Positions 9,227-17,990 of a stretch of 64,000 bases of DNA are shown here, in pieces; the first letter of the stretch is position 1; each line of letters begins with the position of its first letter. A program made the translations under genes and the position numbers. Under the pieces are notes generated by a model. That model did not search any database. It saw only the letters and a program-made list of their open reading frames with translations, and was not told the origin of the DNA. Source of the DNA: Nemertoderma westbladi. Lineage: Eukaryota > Xenacoelomorpha > Nemertodermatida > Nemertodermatidae. The stretch lies in the NCBI GenBank assembly GCA_032718475.1, contig JAUCBJ010007231.1, forward strand, positions 36,742 through 100,741, given 5' to 3'.

Positions 9227-10719
9227 TTAAAGATATATTTCTAAAGGCACTTAATACTGTAGCACCAATTATTAAAGAAATTAGTCTTAAACAACGCACT
9301 GAGCCCTGCATGTCCTCGGGTATTCTTAGTAATATCAGAGAAAGATATAACTATTTGTATAAATTTAGGAAATACCGTGTTTTAGCTGATTATAATAATT
9401 ACTGCAAATATAGAAACCTTGTCCAACGGGAAGTAAAAAAAGCGAAATCTGAATATTTGTACAACAAAATAAGTGAGAATAAAGATAATCCTAAAAGTCT
9501 ATGGTCTACCCTAAAATCTTTAGGTTATAAAAACCTTAAATCTTTATCGAATATTGTTCTGCAAGATAACGGTGAGCTGATTCATGATCATACTCTAGTT
9601 AATAATTTATTTCATAATTATTTTACTAATGTTGCCTCTAATTTAGTTAAGAAGTTACCGTTATCAAGTAATAAATATAGTATAGGGTCCGAAACTCTAA
9701 ATAATTTTTATTTAGAAAAGTTACAAAATTCAGAAAAGTTATTTTTAAAACCCGTTTCTGAGGATTTCGTTTTTCAAAATCTACTTAGCCTATCAGCCTC
9801 AAAAAGTACCGGTCTCGACCTAATACCTGCCCGTTTTCTTAAGGATGGTGCTGAAGTACTTAAAGTGCCTATTACTTTTATTATTAATTACTCTATCGTA
9901 GATATTGTAGTACCAGACGAACTGAAATTAGCTAAGGTTGTTCCTCTGTATAAAAAGAATAGTTAAGTATTGTTATCGTAGATAATGTAGTACCAGACGA
10001 ACTGAAATTAGCTAAGGTTGTTCCTCTGTATAAAAAGAATAGCCTTGATCTAACAGGTAGGACTTGAACCAGTCTATAGAACCTACGCTCATCAGGCCTA
10101 ACTTAAAATTACTAAAGTTACTAAAGTTAAAGTTACTAAAATTCTACAACGTTCTGTTTTTCTACAGCTGGAAGCACATCTTAGTAGGCTAAATCTGATC
10201 TATAAACTTCAGTCCGGTTTTCGTAAATCATATTCTACAGACACCTGCCTTATTAACTTAACTGATACAATTAGATGTAATAACGCAAAGGGTTTATATA
10301 CTGGTATGGTAATGTTGGACCTACAAAAGGCTTTCGATACTGTAGATCACGAAATTCTGCTTGGTAAGTTAGGCCTGATGGGTGTAGGTTCTATAGACTG
10401 GTTCAAGTCCTACCTGTCAGACAGAGGTCAAACTGTAGTCATTAGCAAATCGCAGTCTACTGTACAAGAGATTACCTGTGGTGTACCGCAAGGTAGTATA
10501 TTAGGTCCTCTGCTTTTTGTCTGCTATGTAAATGATACGATAAGTAGTATAGATCCCGATTTAAAACTCATTTTATATGCCGACGACAGTGCTCTTATTT
10601 TCTCTCATAAAGATCCTATCCATATTTCCCAAAAGTTAAGTGCAGTTCTAGAATCCTGTAATGAGTGGTTGGTTGATAATAAGCTATCCATTCACTACGG
10701 TAAGACTGAAAGTATTTAA
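9226..10719 (+). pseudogene. LINE A, linker and reverse transcriptase
   Basis: Continuation of element A. The linker contains 'SLKQRTEPCMSSGILSNIRE', then 'LSLSASKSTGLDLIPARF' and 'LAKVVPLYKK'. An 80-bp direct duplication (9895-9962 repeated at 9975-10042) introduces a stop at 9964. The RT core resumes with '[17 protein letters not shown]', '[20 protein letters not shown]', '[18 protein letters not shown]' and the catalytic '[10 protein letters not shown]' near 10580. The frame ends at 10719, where a SINE has inserted inside the 'KTESI..FGSKRK' block. The C-terminus continues at 11005. CR1/L2 type. Confidence 0.85.
9895..10042 (+). repeat. 80-bp tandem duplication inside LINE A
   Basis: About 68 bp from 'tatcgtagata' through 'aaaaagaatag' is present twice with an 80-bp period ('taccagacga' at 9911 and 9991). 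The second copy differs at one base. It disrupts the RT frame. Confidence 0.95.
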
Positions 10720-11004
10720 AAAAGTAAAAGTAAAAAAGTAAATTTTCTTCGGCCGCTAGGCCAGGGATTACGCACAAAGTCTGACGACGTATTTCCAGTG
10801 CGGTCCCCCCAGAACTTTACTCCCCAGAGGAAACTCCAGTACTCATTTAGCTACCACTTAAGGATGTAAGGCAGAGATGTGCCCTGGCTGGTCCCTTTAA
10901 AGCATTCGTGCCGAAACGAAAACTGCCCTGGCCCATGTGAGGATCGAACCCACGACCTACAGGAGATGTGAATTCAATGCAACCACTACACCAAGGTGGA
11001 ACCT
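10720..11004 (-). mobile_element. tRNA-derived SINE, copy 1
   Basis: On the minus strand this begins with a tRNA-like head. An A-box-like 'tggtgtagtggtt' (10981-10993) and a B-box 'gggttcgatcctc' (about 10939-10951) have pol III spacing. A body of about 190 bp follows, then a short tail rich in 'tttac/tttt'. Two other copies are at 15008-15282 and 51665-51946. It sits inside the RT gene of LINE A between 'KTESI' and 'FGSKRK', splitting the frame. Confidence 0.85.
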
Positions 11005-11390
11005 GTTTCGATTTCGTTTGGTTCCAAAAGAAAGTTAAAGAAGGTAACTAAGTTTGAAGTCACTAGTAATGGACATAAGATTGAAAATAAAAAGGAAGTT
11101 AAATATTTAGGCGCCACATTGGATAACTGCTTATCAGGAGAAAGCACAGCAAAAAATATTTTCTCGAAAGTTAACAGTAGGCTTAGGTTTCTATACAGAA
11201 ATAAAAATAGTTTAAACATCGACTCCCGCAAGTTACTTTGCTTTTCTTTGTATGAAGGCTTAACCAAACAGCTTAAATGTAAATTACAAGTAGCTCAGAA
11301 TAAAGTAGTACGATTTATTAAAGACTTCAAACCTAGGCACCGCCTAACTCCAGATGACTTTTCCGAATCTGGTCTACTGAACAGGCAGTA
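11005..11390 (+). pseudogene. LINE A, C-terminal region, fused in frame to RTE
   Basis: Encodes the post-RT part of element A: 'FGSKRKLKK', 'KEVKYLGATLDNCLSGE', 'RLRFLYRNKNSL' and 'VVRFIKDFKPRHRL', as in CR1/L2 elements. At about 11390 ('GLLN' then 'RQYSVNLQELINQQ') the protein switches without a stop to the linker of an RTE-type LINE. The second half is nearly identical at 38219-38279, which locates the junction. The 381-codon open frame 10996-12141 is therefore a chimera of two LINEs, not one gene; its first codons also come from SINE sequence. Confidence 0.85.
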
Positions 11391-12098
11391 CTCTGTTAAT
11401 CTACAGGAGCTAATAAACCAACAGGTTGATGCCATCAATGATGCCGACAACAGCAGGCAATCATCCCAGGCATGGAAATCGATCAACTTGCTTACTGGGC
11501 GAAAAAGCCAACCAACCACCAAGGTTAAGGCTGAATCACCAGCCGATCGCCTCAATGGTTGGAAAGCCCACTTTGAAAAGCTCCTCAATAATGACAGGGT
11601 ATTGCCTGATAACTTTATAGAAGTAAAAGTGTCTGAGTCTGTTCTCCCAGATATTCCCATTGGCGATATCTCCTTTGCAGAAGTGAAGGCTGCTGCAAAG
11701 AGCATTAAGACGAATCGTGCAAGTGGAGTAGATGGTGTTCCCCCTGAGGTCTTTAAATTACCTGAGTGTTTAAAGCTCATCTATCCCATCATAGTAGACA
11801 TGTACCGAACAACAAGAGTCCCACAAGAAATGAAAACAAATAAGTTGGTGCCAGTTCCCAAGAAGGGCAACCTAACACTCTATGGTTCTTTTCGGGGAAT
11901 CTCATTGATCTCAATTGCTGCAAAGCTATACAATAGAATTATATTAAATCGCATCAGGGATCCCATTGAGAGACTGCTCTGTGGAAATCAGAATGGGTTC
12001 CGTAAAGGTCGTGGGACCATGGAGCCCATTTTGGCACTTAGAAGGATAATTGAAGAATTATCAAAAAAGAAAGACAGGCATCTGGCTGTTATTATATT
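11391..12098 (+). pseudogene. RTE-type LINE copy E1, linker and RT N-terminus
   Basis: Reads 'AWKSINLLTGRKSQP', 'LNGWKAHFEKLLN', 'KSIKTNRASGVDGVPPEVFK', 'LVPVPKKGNLTLYGSFRGIS', 'GNQNGFRKGRGTMEPILALR' and 'KKDRHLAVIIF'. It then breaks before the first catalytic Asp of the RT. The family is shared with 37370-38913, which is nearly identical over 38320-38620. The next sequence (12099 on) is the endonuclease of the same family on the opposite strand, so this copy has been rearranged by an inversion. Confidence 0.85.
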
Positions 12099-12975
12099 CT
12101 GCTATATTGAATCGGTGGATTGGTCTTCATCCATTGACTGAAGTGTTTGAAAGCAGTTTTGAAATTCTACTGTATAAGCATCCTTTACAGCATTGTCAGT
12201 TCTGAGTTTCTCCCAGTCATAGTTGATTTGCTTGCTTGTCCTGGGTTTGCTGGCTCTCAAACTGAGTCTGATCTCTGCAGTCACAATTCTGTGGTCCGAA
12301 CCAATTAGGTTGAATGAGCTGTATGCCTCGCAGTTGATCATGCTGTTTCTCCACTTTTTGCTTATAAGGATAGGATGTAATACAGTTGTGCTTTGGTTCC
12401 ATTAGGATACTCTTTTCGAATGTGTTGTTTGTTGGTATCAATTCACATTCTTGCATTAGGTCTAAAAGTAAGTACCCATTTCTGTTAGAACTGGTGTTAT
12501 AGGTGTAACCCTTGATGTCTTCTGGGCCAATTTGCGCATTCAGGTCACCAGCAATGACTTTAACATTGTGTTTCGAATGTCCTCAATAAGTCCAGTCAGT
12601 TCTTCATAAAACTTGACTGCTTGTTCTGGCTCTGAGGCATTAGTTGGACTGGAGCAACATACAACTGTTGTCTTGGGATTCCCATCAAATGTTGCGATCA
12701 TAACCCTGGAATTTATCTATTCGATGTTGTTTAGGGTCTTAAGTGCAAATGGGCTTAGCAGAATTCCTACTCCACCAATTGATGCATTGGCCGAGTTTAT
12801 TACTGCTGAGCTTGTTACTAACGTCCATCCATTTCCAATGTCATTGTACTTCATGGCAGTGTCTTCATGACAAATCCGATGTTCTTGAATGCAGATGATG
12901 TCGATGTTATATTCCATTGCCAGAGCAACCATGTCACCCTGTTTGGTAAGTGCTTTCAGCGTGCGTGCATTCATT
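12099..12975 (-). pseudogene. RTE-type LINE copy E1, endonuclease (inverted)
   Basis: On the minus strand from an ATG at 12974 the APE endonuclease motifs appear in order: 'IICIQEHRICHED' (catalytic Glu block), 'GGVGILLSPFALKTL', 'VIAGDLNAQIGPEDIKGY' near 12550, and 'LIGSDHRIVTAEIRLSLR' near 12290. The linker start 'YDWEKLRTDNAVKDAY' follows. Several frameshifts and stops divide it into overlapping frames (12974-12717, 12456-12217, 12341-12102). It is complementary in content to the RT fragment next to it, but in the opposite orientation. Confidence 0.85.
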
Positions 12976-13430
12976 GTAGCTTTAGTGTCTTTTTACATTT
13001 CAACAGGTTGGTTCTTCTTTCTTCTCTGTCTTCTGTTCCAGTAGCCAATTTATCGACCCCAGCCTGGTGTACCACTGAGGGACGCGGTCCTTGTTGACCC
13101 GGGCGACGACCGAGCAGGTATTTCTCCTGGAGGGTTCTCATACTTATATCTTTCAGTTGCGGGAGTAAACCGCTTGTGGTCGCAACTCCTACAAGCGTCT
13201 TCGCAGTAGGTCGCCGTTGGTTGATTACCTTCCGCCGACCTTGTCAGCATGTCTAGCCGTTGGTTGATTACCTTCCGCCTATCCATGGCCTACAGCCCTG
13301 CTGCCGACTGTAGGGGTACTTTTGTTACACCCTGAGCCAAGTGTGCCTCCTGGGTTAGGTTACCTAACACTGGTAGAGGAGCATCCAGTATAGACAGGGC
13401 TGGGCTTGTATCATCTCTAAATAAAAGTAA
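12976..13430 (-). pseudogene. RTE-type LINE copy E1, 5' region
   Basis: Upstream of the endonuclease on the minus strand, a 78-codon frame begins 'MDRRKVINQRLDMLTRSAEG' (13286). It is preceded in the 13400-13290 region by 'LPVLGNLTQEAHLAQGVTKV'. This is the 5' leader of the RTE copy; I do not recognise a domain in it. A 22-bp block 'ggcggaaggtaatcaaccaa' occurs twice (near 13236 and 13288), 50-odd bp apart. Confidence 0.6.
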
Positions 13431-13999
13431 AGTAAAAAACAGTATTAAAACAATTATAGTATATATATATATTACATAAAAAAATAGACTAGTCATGGAA
13501 AATTGTGTTTGTTAATGTTAGCTTTTGTGCTATGGTCCCATTCTGGAACCCATCTCCAATATTTTCCTTTCTGAAATTTTCAAAAGATTTTATAGCTCAC
13601 AAAATAAATTAATTTGCGGGAGAGTTTTTTTGGATGCTAGTCATCTTTACAGAACTATTATTAGAACTACTATTAGAAGAAGTATGGCATTTTGGTTATG
13701 TGGCCTGAAAAATACAAGTAGCACAAATTCGATTTTAATATTTTCAAAAATCAGCTTGAGTAAATTTCAAAGGTATGTCAGGTAATGGTTTAGGTAAGGG
13801 TGCACTAATTAATTATACAGTAAGCTACTATAGAACATACCAATTCCACCTTTGAGATTGAGTTTGGTAAAATGAAATTTATTCTAGAGTTAGCTATCAG
13901 TTTTACATCCATAACCAAGAGGTGTGTATCTAGTACATTTGCTCCTATGAATCAAAGTAAGAGCTATATGTTTTACAAATTCCCGTACTTCTGGTTTAG
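13431..13999. other. No gene recognised
   Basis: AT-rich sequence with an (AT)n stretch near 13462. The 86-codon frame at 13525 has no recognisable motif. Confidence 0.4.
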
Positions 14000-14855
14000 G
14001 ATTTAGGGTAAGGGTTTTTTCTGAATCCTGTCCACTGGAGATACATTAGTATGTGTTCCTCTTTCCAGTATCCCTAGACCAGACTGATATGGTAATTGTT
14101 GAATTGATGAATAAGGCGCTGATTGAGCCACAGTACCACTACAGGGTAGACGGAGGTGATAATTACGGCCACTTACTCCTATAATAAATCCAGTCCGGTC
14201 CCATAATTTAGTCTTTGTATCCAGTATGTATACAGGTGTACAAACTAATAAGGGTTTGAGAGGACGGTTTTAGACGTTCGGGGGTGTGGTCACCCTAGTA
14301 TCAAGAAAATCTAGGTTTGTAGTCCACTGATGTATGAAATTGTTGTGATGAGAAGGCACACATGTCCTGGTTTGATGTCCTAAAACAAGTTTGGCTGGTG
14401 AAAATCCATGTGTATGAGGGTTGCGTAGTAATTCTTTATGGAAAAGATCAGTTTGTATGTCCCCCATTGTTTGATGCTGTAGCTACCAGGTGTATGAGTG
14501 TTTTGACTGATGACTCCGCCAGACCATTCATTACTTTGGGGAAAATGTGTAGCAGAGAAACATTGAGTAACTCCCCAATCTCCCCAATGATTGGGTTTCT
14601 GCAGAGTCGAATAGTGGGCCTCCATCAGTATGTAATTTAAATGGGGATTCCGAGATTACTGAAAAAACGATGAAGTACTCTGCAACTTTCTCAGAATTTG
14701 GGTCATAACGACCAAAATCATGAATTCAGGCCATCCAGAAAATTGATCCACATATGCCAAGTAATGAAAGCCAGTGTATGAAAAAGATCTGCACCAACTT
14801 CCTCAAATGGGCGAGATTTTTGGGGGTCAGAAATGAGTGGTTCTGCTGGCAAGTA
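14000..14855 (-). pseudogene. Ty3/Gypsy integrase fragment
   Basis: Minus strand, broken by several frameshifts. 'SRPFEEVGADLF' near 14800 is the start of the integrase core. 'DGGPLFDSAETQSLG' near 14610 and 'HFPQSN' near 14550 are the catalytic core blocks. 'LLRNPHTHGFSPAKLVLGHQ' at 14430-14370 is the classic core end. 'LWDRTGFIIGVSGRNYHLRL' near 14200 is the C-terminal GPY/F-like region. The upstream RNase H part lies at 16090-16870, separated by an inserted RTE copy. Confidence 0.8.
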
Positions 14856-15007
14856 GGCAAATAGGGTGATGGTAACTCCACCTACTGGCTCCAGAAGTCG
14901 AGGAAATCCTGCCAAGTACCTAACTGATCTAGACTTTGCTGATGACTTAGGAGTACTCTCAGAATCACTAGAGGAAGCCAAACGGCTCCTCAGCTCATTA
15001 GAACAGG

Positions 15008-15282
15008 TTCCACCTTGGTGTAGTGGTTGCATTGAATTCCCATCTCCTGTAGGTCGTGGTTTCGATCCTCACATGGGCCAGGGCAGTTTTCGTTTCGGCA
15101 CGAATGCTTTAAAGGGACCAGCCAGGGCTCATCTCTGCCTTGCATCCTTAAGTGTTAGCTAAATGAGTAGTAGAGTTTCCTCTGGGGAGTAAAGTTCTGG
15201 GGGGATCGCACTGGAAATAAGTCGTCAGACTTTGTGCGTAATCCCTGGCCAAGCGGCCGAAGAAAATTTACTTTTTTACTTT
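15008..15282 (+). mobile_element. tRNA-derived SINE, copy 2, with empty-site paralog
   Basis: Head with A-box 'tggtgtagtggttg' (15017-15030) and B-box 'ggtttcgatcctc' (15058-15070), then the same body and tail as copies 1 and 3. It is flanked by 'aacagg' on both sides (15002-15007 and 15283-15288). The related RTE copy at 42222-42240 reads 'tagaacaggctgcttctagt' without interruption, an unoccupied version of the same site. This defines the SINE ends to within a few bases. Confidence 0.93.
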
Positions 15283-15332
15283 AACAGGCTGCTTCTAGTG
15301 TTGGTCTTTTTATTAACTCCAAAAAGACCAAA

Positions 15333-15551
15333 ATGTTGACAGTTAACTTTGAAAGTCCTCAGCAAGTCTCTGACCGGATGAGCATAGGCTCAAAGGATGG
15401 TATGCTTGAGCATGTGGACGACTTCTGTTACCTGGGATCATGGATCTGGAAGTCAGGTGAGGACCTTCGAATAAGTAAGGGAAATGCATGGGCAGCCTTG
15501 AATATGCTTTCCAGGATTTCCAGGAGGAAGTCACAGAGAATTAATCGGTAA
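15333..15551 (+). pseudogene. RTE E2 RT C-terminal region
   Basis: Frame of copy E2 after the SINE: 'LTVNFESPQQVSDRMSIGS', 'DGMLEHVDDFCYLGSWI', 'SKGNAWAALNMLSRI'. In these LINEs this is the block following the YADD motif ('yLGSwi..sg.d...rk..aw.al'). Downstream to 16010 the C-terminal region is present in several frames, ending 'FLKMQLVMQHADPSSSS' where the TAG tail is read as Ser codons. Confidence 0.8.
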
Positions 15552-16031
15552 CTTAAGGTCCTATTATTTAGAGCAGCAGTAGTTCCAGTACTCCTGAGGA
15601 CACCAAATCTCTGAATGGCAGATTCACAAGAATGCTACATCGGGTTCATTGTGTCAAGTACAATGCACACATCTCCAACCAGACACTATATAACATTTGA
15701 GGTGTCTCATTGGTTCCCCCAAGCTTGATACTAAAACAAAGTCGCCTCCACTTTGCAGGACATTGCTTTTGCTGTGAGGACCAGCCAGTGCATAATCTTG
15801 TGCTTTGACAACCTCATAGACTGAATAAGCATGGTGGATAGCCCATGACTTTCTTCAGACGGATCTTAAAGGACACTGACCTTGAAGATGCGGATGATCT
15901 AGCAAATGTCATGGATGATAGGGAGTTGTGGCAGCACAATTTTTATCGACAAGCCAGCACAGCATTCTTAAAAATGCAGCTGGTAATGCAGCATGCCGAT
16001 CCTAGTAGTAGTAGTACTCTGGCAAATAAGG

Positions 16032-16870
16032 TTTACGTTATTTGCATAACATCCCAATTGAGTTTATAATATCGGATGATAGGCCGGGCCAAAAAACAGT
16101 ATGTTGGGCCCATTTAGAGAGTTCAATCCCTTGATGGGATTGATGTAAGAGTCTAGAATGTGGTGACATTGTGACTGGTATGGCAATACGAGATAAATAC
16201 AAGACAAGTCATCATAAACTGACAATTAATCTTGCACTTTCCAATATGGTTGTAAATCGCAAACTAAATTAGTTAACTTTGTAGGGAATCCCTCTTGGAT
16301 TAGATCAATAAGCTGCTGGTACATTTTAGCAGCATCTTTTATGTGTGGGATGTTAGGGTCATTGAGTGAGGAATGAGGGCTATTATCTGTTATTGCATTG
16401 ACAGTTGAATTAATATGTTCAGAAATATTATTGTTGACCTGCTCAATATCAATATCCTCTGGTATGGGGTTCCTGACTGGAGCACAAGAAAGTGCATTAG
16501 GTATATAATGAACTTTACCTTTCTTCCACTTTCCATGGAATGCATATGGTATACGTTTTTCATTGAGATGCCTTAACCTTGGATTCTCAATGTTGTCTAA
16601 AGTTTTGTCATTAAGAATTTGTTATGGTCACCCACAATAGTGAAATAAGGAATGCCAAAGGTATATGTGGCATTTCTTTACAGCCCATGGGATGGTAAGA
16701 GTTTCAAGTTCAATAACTGTGTATCACGATTCCGTGTCTGTAGGGATCGATATCCATACTGGATAAGATTAAGATGACCTGAGCATGTTTGCTGTAATAA
16801 AGCAAAACCGAGTCCTTTTATATGAGAAGCATTAGTATGTAGTTCTACTGGAAGCAGTTCGTGTCAACGA
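16032..16870 (-). pseudogene. Ty3/Gypsy RNase H and downstream linker
   Basis: Minus strand. 'VELHTNASHIKGLGFALLQQ' at about 16850-16790 is the first RNase H block, where the usual Asp is Asn here. 'PYFTIVGDHNKF' lies near 16650. A frame with 'NPRLRHLNEKRIPYAFHGKW' and 'GKVHYIPNALSCAP' at 16590-16480 corresponds to the 'kw.pGk.n.iaDaLSR' block that ends RNase H. Multiple frameshifts. It continues at 14855 beyond the RTE copy E2. No LTRs seen. Confidence 0.8.
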
Positions 16871-17099
16871 TAAACTTCAATCTCGGGAAGTTTGTCCATT
16901 GAAATGGTAGAGAACATTGGTCCATAAGGTATTCTGCTTCTATGCGACGTATTGCCTTGCCGGTCTGTTTCGGTTCCAGCATTTTTGCTGTTGGCATATG
17001 TTCATTTGAATCGTCTGACTGGAGATAATACTGTCGAATTGATTTCATTATCTTCTTGTTGGGCCCCGGCCTGAGTACCCGATGAACAGTCTTCAAAGC

Positions 17100-17990
17100 T
17101 TTCATATATATTTGAAGGTGATTCCATGATTAGGTACATGTGTAAAGCAATCATGCACAGCACTATTGAGACTGTATTATCTGGAGAATTCGGTATTGTT
17201 GTAAGTCAAAGGCACAATCGAGAGACCATACTGAATGTATTTTCTACTACCCTTTGTGCTCTACATAATCTGTAATTATATACACATTCTTGTTCGATAT
17301 CGGAAGTTCTCGCATAACATTTCATCATGCCCGAGTTTAATGCAAAAGCAACATCTCCAACAAAGTGGTATGGAGTGGCTGGCAATCCTTGAGTAATTAG
17401 AGCAGGTTCTGGAATAGATCCATCTCTGGCCTCTAAAAGACATTAGATCAACTTGAAAGGGATACTGAACTTGGGAGAAACGAAATTGCGACAACTATGG
17501 AGAATGGGGAAGCCTGGAAGGATCTCATTTCCACTGTCCGAGTTCGCTCGACCTAGTAGTAGTAGTAGTAGTAAAAGACATTTAATATGTGATTGATTGA
17601 AAATGGATGTGTCTCCCACTGACCATGCGTTACCTAACTTATAGGCAATATTCTTCCTTATGCATCTGCTGCGACAAGTAGTATGATTGAGAAATATTTT
17701 TTGAAATTAAAGTATTTGGCTTTATATTTCTAATGTGTTCTATGTCAACTGGATCTAAACAGTGAGGAAATTGTCACATGGAATTAAAATCAGATGCCAT
17801 CTGAAACCACTTTGATTTTGATCTCGGCGATAAAGTATATGACTTTAAAACTGTCGACATTGCCTCGCACATAACGTGTATGCACGTGCAAATAAATGGA
17901 ATGCTAACCCGATATTCGTGTGATAGCCCGATAGGAAGCACATCCACTTATGTACCACAACAAAATCTGAAGTCTGGTCTTCATTGGTAT
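17100..17990 (-). pseudogene. PIF/Harbinger (HARBI1-like) transposase
   Basis: Minus strand, in order: 'MWQFPHCLDPVDIEHIR' near 17790 (the 'W.fPnclGaiDGkHi' block, with the catalytic Asp followed by I-E instead of G-K); 'NAWSVGDTSIFNQSHI' near 17620 (the second block, which in the family reads G..sD); and 'PYHFVGDVAFALNSGMMKCY' near 17360. Next comes 'YNYRLCRAQRVVENTFSM' at 17275-17220, a hallmark of this family, then a stop and 'TVSIVLCMIALHMYL'. Frames shift several times and a 127-bp LINE tail is inserted at 17445. No TIRs found. Confidence 0.85.
17445..17571 (+). mobile_element. 127-bp 3' end of RTE-type LINE K with 11-bp TSD
   Basis: Differs at one base from 44347-44472, the 3' end of LINE K, and ends in (TAG)n. 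It is flanked by a perfect 11-bp duplication 'taaaagacatt' (17434-17444 and 17572-17582). Removing it and one duplication rejoins the Harbinger reading frame. It is an extreme 5' truncation and a recent event, given the near identity to the longer copy. Confidence 0.95.

Larger units (their letters stand above)
14866..16020 (+). mobile_element. RTE-type LINE copy E2 inserted in Gypsy
   Basis: A 5'-truncated copy of the same RTE family as 36793-42944. It starts 'gtgatggtaactcca' and encodes 'YLTDLDFADDLGVLSESLEE' (catalytic F-A-D-D), then 'LEHVDDFCYLGSWIWKSGED' and the C-terminal region with frameshifts. It ends in a (TAG)n tail near 16005. It is flanked by 'ggcaaatagg' (14856-14865) and 'ggcaaataagg' (16021-16031), a target duplication with one indel. 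A SINE lies within it. Confidence 0.85.

Noticed and set aside
10981-11004. tRNA gene suggested by A/B boxes
   Set aside because: The head lacks a complete cloverleaf and 3' acceptor pairing, and the same ~280-bp sequence recurs three times with a non-tRNA body, so it is a SINE.
12223-12870. Plus-strand ORFs across 12.2-12.9 kb
   Set aside because: Shadows of the RTE endonuclease that reads on the minus strand with catalytic motifs.
11391-13430. Classic twin-priming inversion
   Set aside because: The inverted 5' piece lies downstream, not upstream, of the forward piece and the 3' tail is missing.
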